Shown here one piece after another: positions 60,701 through 61,323 of a DNA stretch of 64,000 nucleotides; within the stretch, counting starts at the first letter, position 1; each line of letters begins with the position of its first letter. Source of the DNA: Lucinisca nassula (taxonomy: Eukaryota; Mollusca; Bivalvia; Lucinida; Lucinidae). The position numbers and the translations under genes are program-made. The notes beneath the pieces are model-generated. The model did not search any database. It worked only from the letters and a program-made list of their open reading frames with translations, and was not told the DNA's origin. The stretch spans positions 115,571,900 to 115,635,899 of the forward strand of contig OY757025.1 of NCBI GenBank assembly GCA_963580285.1. Direction: 5' to 3'.

Positions 60701-61305
60701 AACAAAACAGGTACTTACGTTAGGTCAGTCTAGGCTCTGTGCGGAAGTACCATGCAGCCCAATCTTTTTCTCCAAGCCTCGATTGGCGGGCCTGAATCAT
60801 TCATTATAAGTCAAACAACCTTGAACTTTGAATAATCCATGTTGTTGTTTGTTTGATTTGAGGTTGAACGTCCCCGTTAACACTGAATAGGCCATTTTGG
60901 AGACGCTGCTTCCAATTTTGCAGGACTTTTGCTCGACATTGAGATGAAATGACATCTCAAGCCCTGTCGCCAAATGAAGCCAATATGGTTTTTAAGCATG
61001 GACGGTCCAACACACATTGCTTTGCCTGGGCAGGCTTAGATCCTCTAAGCACTTTACCAGTACTCGTGTGCGGGTCGGATTCAGCTCTGCGTGCATCATG
61101 CAGCCTATCTATTTCTTCAAGCCCCGATGGGCGGGGGCCGATCCAGGTTCTACTTTATCAATTTTGCGGGACAAATACTGACCTTAAGGAATGTAAATGC
61201 CGACCATTTCCTCTCTTCTTTTTCTTTATCAGCGTCTTTTATGTCCAGTAATCCCATGTAGCAGGCTCGGAACAATTCACAGTAAACATAAGGTCGCTGT
61301 AATTT
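15637..61305 (-). CDS. MED24: Mediator complex subunit 24, C-terminal 711 residues, 15 exons (5' partial)
   Basis: MED24 is a metazoan subunit of the nuclear Mediator complex, which links DNA-bound activators, including nuclear receptors, to RNA polymerase II. Joining the exons listed separately gives 2136 nt without a stop until TGA at 15639-15637. Landmarks matching vertebrate MED24 in order are SAFTFLK (exon from 61305), LRAEPTVTSILK, SGKSFELILAAAAATGKL, SLLFDISFLMLCHVTQVYG, KWHEIC, YYNER, KGWVDIRNLY, DPKGYTLAK, a basic stretch RRGRKRSRKE, DPLNKAL, and the C-terminal GRKVAAKAI. Human MED24 is ~990 residues, so roughly the first 280 lie beyond 64000. Introns range from 197 bp to 10.6 kb. 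No disabling change is seen. Identity is very likely from the collinear motif match; exon edges are inferred from GT/AG and frame. Confidence 0.93.
15853..16072. mobile_element. MITE-3 copy, complete
   Basis: AGTAATGATCCTAAGTATTG...TTTTTAGATGTTTTACGGTA ends and a full core-A hairpin at 15890-15950, only ~70 bp from the last MED24 exon. Confidence 0.8.
16233..17675. mobile_element. Tandem-repeat element, ~175-bp unit, GGAC microsatellite end
   Basis: Ends TATCCCCCGCC and GGCGGGGGATA. A ~175-bp unit containing TCATTTAAGGGGCCATAACT recurs near 16526, 16708, 16884, 17056, 17231 and 17403, then a GGAC/GGAA microsatellite (17550-17638). This is the architecture described for tandem-repeat-containing elements of bivalves. 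Short minus-strand frames across the units are artefacts. Confidence 0.8.
17686..17740 (-). pseudogene. MED24: Degenerate duplicate of the last MED24 exon
   Basis: The minus strand reads ATCAACTGTCTACCATGAGT then ATTCACTAATGAACACCTG, ~34 of 38 bases identical to exon o (codons for IKCLPGVFTNEHM). The Gly codon is replaced by TGA, and the rest of the exon is lost at the edge of the tandem-repeat element. CTTTCTAG just upstream resembles an acceptor. Confidence 0.7.
17850..18780. mobile_element. Family-8 fold-back element with two nested insertions
   Basis: Begins ATCACATGATGCTGCATCTG and ends with the hairpin around TGAGGAAAAGGGATACAATG / CATTC...CTTTTTCCTCAA (18665-18735). It is split by a family-J element (17901-18330) and a short tandem-repeat-element relic (18450-18560, CCGTCAAAGGCTATGGCAC...CACCATGCTAA). 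Confidence 0.65.
17901..18330. mobile_element. Family-J element with a different hairpin
   Basis: Shares CATATTGGATTCTTCTTCTT and the terminal TTTGTCTGGTGTGCAGGAA with copies at 7164 and 21917, but its hairpin is unrelated: GGGGTGGATAGAAAAATCCG pairs across a loop near 17970. Confidence 0.7.
18780..18905. mobile_element. Degenerate MITE-2 fragment
   Basis: Traces of the MITE-2 interior: CTAAGATCAGATGCC and TCTGACACCTCTAAATTTCA. Ends are missing. Confidence 0.5.
18907..19941. mobile_element. MITE-9 hosting another TIR element
   Basis: Outer ends CAGTAAAATTGCTATATTAA (18907) and TCTTAATAGTGGAATTTCAC (near 19930). Inside, 19027-19826 has ends ACAGTTGAACCTG and CAGGTTTGACTGCAGT, with GACCTGTCTT repeated near both ends. 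A ~39-bp unit around CTCGGCAAACTACCACC is repeated three times at 19445-19545. 19842-19915 is a SINE-B fragment. Confidence 0.6.
20028..20230. mobile_element. Half copy of the fold-back family
   Basis: ACGTGAACACTTCCGTGAAA, then ACCCCACTTTATATAGAGAA and core-B wording GTTAGAACCGCCTCAATGAG. One arm only. Confidence 0.6.
20300..20500 (-). mobile_element. SINE-C fragment
   Basis: GGTTAGTTTCCCTGACCAC...ATACATAAGCAGTTAACGAG...CCTTCTTGAATCAGTGGAAG matches SINE-C at 43462-43758; the tRNA-like head is degraded. Confidence 0.6.
20560..20705 (-). CDS. MED24: MED24 exon n
   Basis: 146 nt, residues 614-662: LNLFRLMNAIV, then FIVSLLDEAVKCGQKHSQYI and LQMIPPNM, matching the vertebrate FVQWFMEECVDCLEQ...LQFMP block. 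Acceptor ATTTCAG, donor AATATG/GTGAGT. Confidence 0.93.
20744..20965. mobile_element. MITE-2 copy
   Basis: CAAATGGAATCTTCCTC at the left and ACTAAACGGGTTAA at the right; core-A hairpin 20860-20925. The left terminus is mutated. It begins ~40 bp upstream of the exon n acceptor. Confidence 0.75.
20970..21300. other. MED24 intron sequence, nothing recognised
   Basis: No repeat ends or coding signal apart from an AT-rich tract. Confidence 0.35.
21306..21482. mobile_element. MITE-9 copy, short
   Basis: AATTCCTATATTAAGACCAA on the left, CTTAAAAGCAGAATTTTACC on the right, with a reduced CAGTCCCAAAGGTGGTCT hairpin. Confidence 0.65.
21514..21588 (-). CDS. MED24: MED24 exon m
   Basis: 75 nt, residues 589-613 plus one nt: FLNSKDDGEASPTIDTKDPL then NKAL, matching MRDPLNRVL. 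Acceptor ACATTCTCAG, donor CTCTAT/GTAAGT. Confidence 0.92.
21656..21868. mobile_element. MITE-1 copy, complete
   Basis: TTAA at both ends, CCCTTATCTTGCTG and CAGCAGGATAAGGG termini, core-A 21697-21757. Inverted relative to 10925. Lies ~70 bp upstream of the exon m acceptor. Confidence 0.85.
21917..22255. mobile_element. Family-J element copy 2
   Basis: Same flanks as 7164-7531 (GATAATATAAGAATCTGATA; TGTCTGGTGTGCAAGAAA) and the same GTTCCGCTCAGCACGGTCAT hairpin arm, but the loop and inner stem are partly lost. Confidence 0.75.
22325..23320. mobile_element. Tandem-repeat element, irregular 135-160-bp unit
   Basis: CACTGGAGCGTAAAATATAG recurs near 22391, 22547, 22682, 22829, 22917 and 23079, each followed by GGTCAAGGTCACC wording. 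The right end has a GACGGATGGATGGATG microsatellite and CCTGCTACAAGCAGGTGGGA. Confidence 0.65.
23500..23680. mobile_element. Degenerate MITE-2 copy
   Basis: GGCAAACAGTGCAGGCCTAG, a decayed core-A right arm, then GACATCTCTCAG and GGAAGATTCCATTTAGG near the end. It lies ~35 bp from the exon l donor. Confidence 0.55.
23714..23860 (-). CDS. MED24: MED24 exon l
   Basis: 147 nt, residues 540-588 plus one nt. A strongly basic RRGRKRSRKE run, an acidic DLEDLDDIE patch and a second basic RPQKRSK, which could serve as a nuclear localisation signal. Vertebrate MED24 has RQKKRHREDIED at this point. Donor TTTG/GTTTGT, chosen over GTACCC because only it keeps the DPLN frame of the next exon. Confidence 0.88.
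24010..24330. mobile_element. Small hairpin, tRNA-like relic and MITE-1 fragment
   Basis: 24010-24065 is a hairpin (AGATTATATAGAAAAATGAC and its complement). 24084-24150 has tRNA-like wording (GTAGTGGTTATGCCACTTGC, then GATTTGATCCCGGGC), also seen near 60165-60240. 24225-24330 is a MITE-1 interior fragment. Confidence 0.5.
24331..24660. other. MED24 intron sequence, nothing recognised
   Basis: An 83-codon frame starts here but shows no domain or splice support. Confidence 0.35.
24667..25030. mobile_element. Family-8 fold-back element, complete
   Basis: Starts TATGACGTCGCGTCTGAGAG. The 3' part folds back: ATTGAATTTATTAAACTCGT and AAAAGGGATAAAATGCTCAG pair with the complementary run ending ACATGAGCA (24890-25013). 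Other copies are at 17850-18780, 53347-53710 and 53995-54345. Confidence 0.7.
25166..25401. mobile_element. TIR element with GC-rich hairpin
   Basis: Ends GCCCCGCCAAGCGAATTT and AAATCGCTTGATGGGGCC. The inner hairpin pairs GCGAGCAGCGAAGGTTCTGG with its complement across a GACTGCGCGGATGCGCAGGC loop region. Seen once in the window. Confidence 0.65.
25530..25672. mobile_element. Truncated MITE-3 copy
   Basis: Half of core-A (CAGGGTCTACACTGTTTGCC), then TTTTGGACTCCTTGCTGGAT and a decayed right end. Confidence 0.6.
25670..26188. mobile_element. TIR element interrupted by MITE-7
   Basis: Outer ends GCAGGGGTGTAAAATTCCAC and GGAAATTTTACACCTCTGG. MITE-7 (25718-26067) sits between TA on the left (AGTA/CAGTAG) and TA on the right (CGACTG/TATT), the duplication expected for Tc1/mariner-type insertion. 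Its core-B hairpin is at 25870-25925. Confidence 0.7.
26190..26406. mobile_element. MITE-6 copy, decayed ends
   Basis: GGCAGATTTTTCCACCATTT, GACTTCCTGTTCACTTTTCT and terminal CCGTTCCCCTTA. Confidence 0.7.
26623..26857 (-). CDS. MED24: MED24 exon k
   Basis: 235 nt, residues 462-539 plus one nt. Leucine-rich HLDLEHITLSLLLHTLPRLL followed by DPKGYTLAKYCVLVVSAAQT, matching the vertebrate LMDPPGTALAKLAVWCALSS segment. Acceptor ATTTCACAG, donor AAAAAG/GTTAGT. Confidence 0.93.
26880..27440. other. MED24 intron with repeat fragments
   Basis: A small hairpin TTGTTCACCCAAG/CTTGGGTGAACAA (26957-26985), a (CAT)n run (27157-27173), and inside it the body of the CTGGGGCC-ended repeat also seen at 29935-30095 and 50510-50690 (GAAAAAATGTGAGCAGCTTT). 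Confidence 0.45.
27551..28743. mobile_element. 1.2-kb TIR element, ends CCGTAAAAATTTGGCTATAA
   Basis: The left end ACCGTAAAAATTTGGCTATA and right end TATAGCCGAATTTTTACGGT are ~24-bp inverted repeats. Sub-terminal GTCTTATAGCCGAGG and GTCTTATAGTCGAAT repeat the same module. The interior has a T tract (28351-28375) and CGATACGACGTATCG, but no transposase frame. Confidence 0.7.
28905..29136 (-). CDS. MED24: MED24 exon j
   Basis: 232 nt, residues 384-461. A proline-rich PPSKRPPSPNYVPAK is followed by FTKGWVDIRNLYTLEYLVNL, matching the vertebrate LEKGWVDSRSIHIFDTLL region. Acceptor CTGTTTCAG, donor GTTAAG/GTATTT. It is separated from exon i by the 10.6-kb intron that holds the 7.7-kb element. Confidence 0.94.
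29178..29270. mobile_element. MITE-9 left part with hairpin
   Basis: AGTAAAATTCCTATATTAAG followed by a perfect CTGTTCAAAAGTGGTCTT hairpin; the right half is missing. Starts ~40 bp upstream of the exon j acceptor. Confidence 0.7.
29405..29689 (-). mobile_element. SINE-B copy, full length
   Basis: From GCGGGGGC complement at 29689 to the GTTTGATTTGAGGTTTAGCG tail at 29405. Few differences from copies at 10071 and 58886. Confidence 0.75.
29735..30170 (-). mobile_element. SINE-C copy containing a CTGGGGCC-ended insertion
   Basis: SINE-C wording on both sides (CAACACTATTTTAGGTCATA; ACTCCAACTGAGTCATCAGG). The insertion 29935-30095 has inverted ends CTGGGGCCCATTGTTCAAA and TTTGAACAACTGACCCCAG. 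Confidence 0.65.
30660..31160. repeat. Satellite S1 (left), ~160-185-bp units
   Basis: Units contain GATTTTGGTGACCTTGACCT and TTTTCAAGGTCA, then TTTTGGGCCAAAAATGG. About three units; a poly-C tract at ~30891-30912. The same satellite returns at 36430-37220. Confidence 0.7.
31205..31650. repeat. Satellite S2 (left), ~145-bp units
   Basis: CTTTGACCTCTAAGTATGGC, GACCTTTGAGGTAC and ACATCGTCTCATGATGGTTA repeated about three times. The same satellite resumes at 34640. Confidence 0.7.
31653..34615. mobile_element. Tandem-repeat element with 331-bp unit
   Basis: Ends ATGCCCCCAACCTTTG and CAAAGATGGGGGCAT. The 331-bp unit is repeated ~6.5 times (phase points 32731, 33062, 33392, 33723, 34054, 34385) and contains CAAAGGGCAATAACTCTTG and CAAAGGGCCATAACTCAC. 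Units are highly similar, suggesting recent homogenisation. Another tandem-repeat element (31732-32326) sits near its left end. Confidence 0.75.
31732..32326. mobile_element. Tandem-repeat element, ~150-170-bp unit (GCGCCGAAGGC ends)
   Basis: Left AAGAATTGCGCCGAAGGCTA, right TATATCGCGCCATGCTAATA with a GGACGGA run before it. Units carry AGGTCAAGGTCAGATATGGA and ATGCAAGTTTGTACC. Same family as 40568-41540. Confidence 0.7.
34640..35960. repeat. Satellite S2 (right), ~165-bp units
   Basis: About eight units with TTTGACCTCTAAGTATGACC, TTGACCTTTGAGGTACC, CACACATCGTCTCATGG and AAGAAAGTTATTGACCAAAT. More units than the left block at 31205-31650. Confidence 0.75.
35961..36430. mobile_element. Tandem-repeat element end with GACGGAC microsatellites
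   Basis: GACAGACGGACAGACGGACG near 36128 and ACAGACAGACAGACGGACGG near 36350; a short ACCCAACA-containing repeat lies between (36165-36320). Confidence 0.5.
36430..37220. repeat. Satellite S1 (right)
   Basis: CCTTGACCTTTTTTCAAGGT at 36470 and again with poly-C at 36653; later units are decayed. Matches the left block 30660-31160. Confidence 0.65.
38225..38523 (+). mobile_element. SINE-B copy
   Basis: CCTGCCCGTTGGGCCTAGGA through GGCTTGCGGTATC to a CCCCAAATCAAACAAACAAA tail. Confidence 0.7.
38568..39430. repeat. 72-bp satellite, ~12 copies
   Basis: Near-identical units (phase points 38568, 38640, 38712...) containing GGATATAACACAGCTGTTCA and ACTAACATGGATACAACATG; one T-run varies by one base. 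72 is a multiple of three, so long repetitive frames appear on both strands; they are not genes. A diverged unit relative lies at 38150-38215. Confidence 0.9.
39496..39724. mobile_element. MITE-2 copy abutting the exon i donor
   Basis: TTAA at 39496-39499 and 39721-39724, CCTATTTAGTACC and GGTACAAAAAGGG ends, core-A 39537-39602. The right TTAA is at position +10 of the MED24 intron. Confidence 0.85.
39734..39912 (-). CDS. MED24: MED24 exon i
   Basis: 179 nt, residues 325-383 plus two nt: MILNYVKTRILGLPVVISAW through ESQLPQYYNE. The donor GAAAG/GTTCTC is weak (no A at +3/+4, no G at +5). The TTAA of a MITE-2 copy begins at intron position +10. The choice is supported by the frame: the next exon restores YNER-FHLM. 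Confidence 0.9.
39961..40170. mobile_element. MITE-6 copy, rearranged, with (TA)n
   Basis: After TTAA: GGGGAAATGCTACACCTTCA. The AAAAATACCTGCAAAAGTAT segment is duplicated, and a (TA)n run lies at 40017-40035. The right end is lost. Confidence 0.65.
40247..40568 (+). mobile_element. SINE-B copy with duplicated 5' end
   Basis: GCCCCTGCCCAC occurs twice at the start (40250, 40270); the rest is regular to the GTTAAACCTCAAATCAAACA tail. Confidence 0.7.
40568..41540. mobile_element. Tandem-repeat element, ~169-bp unit
   Basis: Ends AATTCCGCCGAAGGCTATG and TATATCGCACCATGCTAATA. About five units (AGGTCAAGGTCAAATATGGA near 40971, 41140 and 41309) followed by a GGACGAACGGACGG run. Inserted in or next to the tail of the preceding SINE-B; SINE-B-like wording (GGGCTGCATGATGCTTCCAC) resumes at ~41575. 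Confidence 0.75.
41773..42062 (+). mobile_element. Old SINE-B copy
   Basis: GGGCTGAATGGTGCTTCCAT ... GTGTTGACAGGGATGTAAAA tail; many substitutions. Confidence 0.6.
42120..42245 (-). mobile_element. SINE-D fragment
   Basis: GTTGCAAAACTTGGTGTCTC and GCAGTGACAGGTCTAACGAT match the SINE-D consensus; diverged. Confidence 0.5.
42318..42625. mobile_element. MITE-7 copy, inverted
   Basis: Right end CATCGGTGTTCGAACCATCA...TTCTACTG; core-B hairpin 42425-42480. Confidence 0.65.
42630..42895 (-). mobile_element. SINE-C copy
   Basis: Minus-strand tRNA-like head at 42895 (GGTCTCATAGCTCAGTCGGA) running to the tail ACAGCCCAGACAACG near 42650. Ends ~30 bp from the exon h donor. Confidence 0.7.
42927..43026 (-). 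CDS. MED24: MED24 exon h
   Basis: 100 nt, residues 291-324: VAKWHEICINAPYAIQEVLF then AWEHGALSVDSIK, matching MKWHEACLSISAAILEILNAWE of vertebrates. Acceptor TTGTTTCAG, donor ATTAAG/GTAATG. SINE-C lies within ~35 bp of the donor. Confidence 0.94.
43085..43460. other. MED24 intron sequence, nothing recognised
   Basis: No gene or recurring family identified. Confidence 0.35.
43462..43758 (-). mobile_element. SINE-C copy, best preserved
   Basis: Minus strand: the tRNA-like head GCCGGCCTCAGTGGCTCAGT has an A box (TGGCTCAGTCGG) and B box GGGTTCGACTCCC. The body shares GTTAACC(A/G)CTTA(C/G)GTATAAGCC-type wording with SINE-B, and the tail ends GGGCCGTAAAACTCCAAAAC. Not a tRNA gene; no cloverleaf closes. 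Confidence 0.8.
43866..44091. mobile_element. MITE-2 copy, complete
   Basis: TTAA-flanked, CCATTCAGTACA and GGTACAAAAAGGG ends, core-A 43907-43972. Confidence 0.85.
44095..44440. mobile_element. MITE-7 remnants around a separate hairpin
   Basis: Core-B remnant GAGTACACACAGCATATATT (44110) and MITE-7 end wording (CATCGGTG, ~44420). Between them a hairpin at 44215-44303 pairs CAGGTTTTGACAGTTCATGC with its complement. Confidence 0.5.
44445..44702 (-). mobile_element. SINE-B copy
   Basis: AACGTTGCTTCCAATTTTGA ... CCAAGCCCCGATGGCGGGGG; ends ~60 bp from the exon g donor. Confidence 0.7.
44761..44930 (-). CDS. MED24: MED24 exon g
   Basis: 170 nt, residues 235-290 plus two nt. Encodes ECFDTFFVQWAMRCLPEDGK, corresponding to the vertebrate PFFETWMQTCMPEEGK segment. 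The intron to exon f is only 197 bp, the shortest here. Acceptor TTATTTCAG, donor CTCAAG/GTATGG. Confidence 0.94.
45128..45248 (-). CDS. MED24: MED24 exon f
   Basis: 121 nt, residues 194-234, including SLLFDISFLMLCHVTQVYG, a hydrophobic helix strongly conserved in MED24. Acceptor CTTTTTCAG, donor ATGGAG/GTAAGG. A MITE-1 copy begins ~30 nt upstream of the acceptor. Confidence 0.95.
45280..45610. mobile_element. MITE-1 copy followed by truncated SINE-B
   Basis: 45280-45478: CCCTTATCTTGCTGAATATT to CAGCATAATAAGAG with shortened core-A. 45479-45610: SINE-B 5' part on the plus strand ending CCCTATTGGGCGGGG. Confidence 0.7.
45885..46262. mobile_element. hAT-like MITE with core-A inside
   Basis: Ends AGGCTGACACGATTAATCGT and CTCCGATTAGCCAGCCCT, with ATAATCGATTAAT and TAATCGATTATC sub-terminal repeats. 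Such GGCTGRCACGATTAATCG ends are typical of hAT non-autonomous elements. A core-A hairpin lies at 46031-46085. Confidence 0.6.
46394..46613. mobile_element. MITE-2 copy
   Basis: TTAACCCATTTTGTACC left, GGTACAAAAAGGGATAA right (TTAA mutated); core-A shortened. Confidence 0.8.
46728..47140. mobile_element. MITE-9 interrupted by SINE-A
   Basis: GTAAAATTCCTATATTAAGA at 46728 and AGCCCCTAAGGTGG at 47116 are the two sides of the MITE-9 hairpin, separated by SINE-A. Confidence 0.75.
46773..47095 (-). mobile_element. SINE-A copy 4
   Basis: Minus-strand head at 47094 (GCCCCGATAGCTCAGTTGGT) and tail at 46775. A perfect 14-bp target-site duplication TCAAAAGTGGTCTG is at 46759-46772 and 47096-47109. 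Confidence 0.9.
47145..47280. repeat. Hairpin around GACAGCGATAC
   Basis: AGGCCAATGCCAGGCCGTCA pairs with the right side around TATCGCTGTCGGCCTGGCG. Similar wording occurs near 28528. Confidence 0.5.
47350..47741. mobile_element. TIR element containing MITE-1
   Basis: CAACCTGTATTAAGCAAGCA left and AAGACAGGTTTTACTG right. MITE-1 at 47479-47691 (TTAA both sides, core-A 47588-47650). Confidence 0.6.
47790..47932 (-). CDS. MED24: MED24 exon e
   Basis: 143 nt, residues 147-193 plus two nt. Encodes TLDADYSK and the SGKSFELILAAAAATGKLN block, the most conserved stretch in this protein. Acceptor TTTTTCAG, donor TATCAA/GTAAGT. Confidence 0.95.
48107..48316. mobile_element. MITE-6 copy with TTAA duplication
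   Basis: GGGGAATGGGAACACCTGG and CCCATTCCCC, TTAA at 48103 and 48317; C-rich stretch near 48295. Confidence 0.8.
48420..48760. mobile_element. Fold-back family fragments
   Basis: Three core-B type hairpins in 310 bp (48436-48492, 48604-48655, 48678-48730) with intervening AACCCCAGTTTTCTCCATAT. Confidence 0.6.
48777..48921. mobile_element. MITE-2 copy with internal deletion
   Basis: Both ends are present but one hairpin arm is missing: CAGATCAGACGCCGCAGAAT joins directly to GAAGAAAACAGAACC. Confidence 0.75.
48986..49291 (+). mobile_element. SINE-B copy, full length
   Basis: GGGCTGCATGATGCATCCAC to GGGACATTAAACCTCAAATC with a CAAACAAACAAA tail. Confidence 0.75.
49292..49910. other. MED24 intron, only repeat scraps
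   Basis: Fragments of the tandem-repeat family at 40.6 kb (near 49380-49450, inverted) and one fold-back arm (~49600-49680). No gene. Confidence 0.4.
49915..50190. mobile_element. tRNA-like relic and truncated SINE-B
   Basis: Minus strand 50027-49955 reads TGGTGCAGTGGTAGCACATC ... GGGTTCGAGCC, a tRNA-like A/B-box pair. 50062-50190 is a 3' piece of SINE-B. Confidence 0.5.
50340..50510. repeat. Short GGCGAAACGACC-type repeats with poly-C
   Basis: CGAAACGAC-like motifs are repeated about eight times with variants CAAAACGACC; poly-C at ~50410-50426. The source family is not identified. Confidence 0.55.
50916..51128. mobile_element. MITE-6 copy with TTAA duplication
   Basis: GGGGAATGGGAACACCTGGC and CCCATTCCCC, TTAA at 50912 and 51129. 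Confidence 0.8.
51722..52457 (+). pseudogene. Tc1-type transposase, decayed
   Basis: Tc1/mariner transposases cut and paste DNA with a DDE/D catalytic triad. Recognisable are RLHEGDLRARHPARGP, LTRQHRAWRYQFAKEH, VLFTDESRFHL (first Asp codon 51898-51900), SMMVWGGISYEG, MQDNARP (second Asp 52171-52173), DWPALSP, and NPIENVWD (Glu 52275-52277). Second-to-third residue spacing is 104 nt, i.e. DD34E less a one-base deletion near 52265. There are at least three in-frame stops (TAG at ~51855; two TGA at CGA-type Arg positions in VWR-PGE-YED) and the N-terminal DNA-binding domain is missing. No inverted terminal repeats were recognised. Confidence 0.85.
52750..52849 (-). CDS. MED24: MED24 exon d
   Basis: 100 nt, residues 113-146. 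A polar SSESQKPQPKESN linker is followed by CLILRAEPTVTSILK, nearly identical to vertebrate MED24. Acceptor TTTTCAG, donor CTCAAG/GTAAAA. The decayed Tc1 copy is in the same intron as this exon's donor, ~290 bp away. Confidence 0.94.
52948..53143. mobile_element. MITE-3 copy, decayed hairpin
   Basis: ACCCTAAAATCCTTAAAATT and CCCAATACTTAGGGTTATTA ends; TTTCACAATCCAGCATGAAG interior; core-A partly lost. Confidence 0.65.
53215..53325. mobile_element. MITE-6 fragment
   Basis: AAAGAAATGGGAACACCTTC, GTATTTTTGTCTCCCATGTC, then AGGAAAGAATTTGCTCCTGA; the other end is missing. Confidence 0.6.
53347..53710. mobile_element. Family-8 element
   Basis: TATGATGTCGCGTCTGAGAA to the fold-back ending ATACATGAACACTCACGTAA. 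Confidence 0.7.
53882..53948. repeat. Free-standing core-A hairpin
   Basis: GGCAAACAGTGTAGACTCTG pairs with TGGGTTTACACTGTTTGCC; loop GCTGCATTTTGCAGC. No MITE-1/2/3 ends around it. Confidence 0.75.
53995..54345. mobile_element. Family-8 element, second copy
   Basis: Same layout as 53347-53710 and in the same orientation; GTCGCGTCTGAGAATGAAAT near the start. Confidence 0.7.
54391..54477 (-). CDS. MED24: MED24 exon c
   Basis: 87 nt; completes Asn84 and encodes CDCLMFLLNECKKLNLLSDG, the counterpart of the vertebrate NCDCTNFLLQECGKQGLLS segment. Acceptor TTTTTCAG, donor AGAAG/GTAAGA. Confidence 0.93.
54600..54990. repeat. ~30-35-bp tandem repeat with inverted copies
   Basis: CACATGAAATGTCAAGCCTT recurs about seven times between 54680 and 54900 with ATTTTTATT spacers. 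Both flanks carry the reverse complement (AAGGCTTGAGGTTTCATGTG at 54637; GACATTTCATGTGAATTGTC near 54920). Confidence 0.75.
54995..57685. mobile_element. Tandem-repeat element, ~143-bp unit, CTCACCAGAGC ends
   Basis: Left ATGCTCACCAGAGCTCAGG, right CTTCGGCTCTGGTGAGCT. Inside: a MED24 3'-UTR-like segment (55107-55325); ~11 units of ~143 bp (55440-56990; AGGAACAAGAATATATATGG, GGGGTGGGGATCTG); two units of ~330 bp (from 57029 and 57359); and GACGCAGACGACGACGCAGA before the right end. Confidence 0.75.
55107..55325 (-). repeat. Copy of the MED24 3'-UTR segment inside a mobile element
   Basis: Matches 15398-15613 at roughly 90 percent by eye, same orientation, including the CAGACTC...GAGTCTG hairpin with AATAAA. 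It stops ~24 nt before the point corresponding to the stop codon; no exon sequence is included. Confidence 0.75.
57902..58372. mobile_element. MITE-3 interrupted by SINE-B
   Basis: MITE-3: ACCGTAATGATCCTTAATAC, shortened core-A (57939-57985), and right end TTTGGACTTTTATGGTA. SINE-B (58061-58326, plus strand) splits it; AGCAAG on both sides may be a short target-site duplication. Confidence 0.75.
58421..58709. mobile_element. Half of a family-J element
   Basis: Begins at CACCCCTCACACCCATATAG, i.e. the right arm of the hairpin type seen at 17901-18330, and ends TTTATCTGGTGTGCAAGAA. Confidence 0.65.
58740..58885. mobile_element. SINE-C fragment
   Basis: AAGAAGGGCAGTTGTCAGCA and AGAACATGCACTGTTCTGGT are SINE-C body in plus sense; a matching tail piece (ATAGTGTTGACAGGGCCATT) lies at 59308-59345. 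Confidence 0.5.
58886..59179 (-). mobile_element. SINE-B copy, full length
   Basis: Near-consensus copy from GCGGGGGC (59172) to GATTTGAGGTTTAACGTCCC (58890). Confidence 0.8.
59492..59619 (-). CDS. MED24: MED24 exon b
   Basis: 128 nt, residues 42-83 plus two nt of the next codon. Begins MPQVLLKMQQL, matching the vertebrate IPQVLVKLKK segment. Acceptor CTGTTACAG, donor CTCAA/GTAAGT. Confidence 0.92.
59672..59883 (-). mobile_element. SINE-B copy with internal deletion
   Basis: The tail GTTTGATTGGAGGTTTTATC joins directly to ACAAGCCCTGTCACCCAATG, skipping ~90 bp; the remainder is near consensus. Confidence 0.7.
60165..60791. mobile_element. SINE-B inserted into an older SINE-B, with tRNA-like relic
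   Basis: Older minus-strand copy 60247-60404 and 60720-60791. The younger plus-strand copy 60405-60706 splits it with a perfect 13-bp target-site duplication ACAGGTACTTACG (60392-60404, 60707-60719). 60165-60240 resembles the tRNA-like relic at 24084. Confidence 0.85.
60843..61139 (-). mobile_element. SINE-B copy, full length
   Basis: GTTTGATTTGAGGTTGAACG to CCCCGATGGGCGGGGG; ends ~45 bp from the exon a donor. Confidence 0.8.
61183..61305 (-). CDS. MED24: MED24 exon a (first in window)
   Basis: 123 nt, 41 codons, phase 0 at both ends; residues 1-41 of the visible protein, starting KLQRPYVYCELF and ending KWSAFTFLK. Acceptor TTTGCAG, donor CTTAAG/GTCAGT. The TTAA of a MITE-2 insertion lies only 18 nt upstream of the acceptor end, so the branch point must be in or next to the MITE. 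Confidence 0.92.
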
Positions 61306-61323
61306 CTGCAAATAAAATTTATA

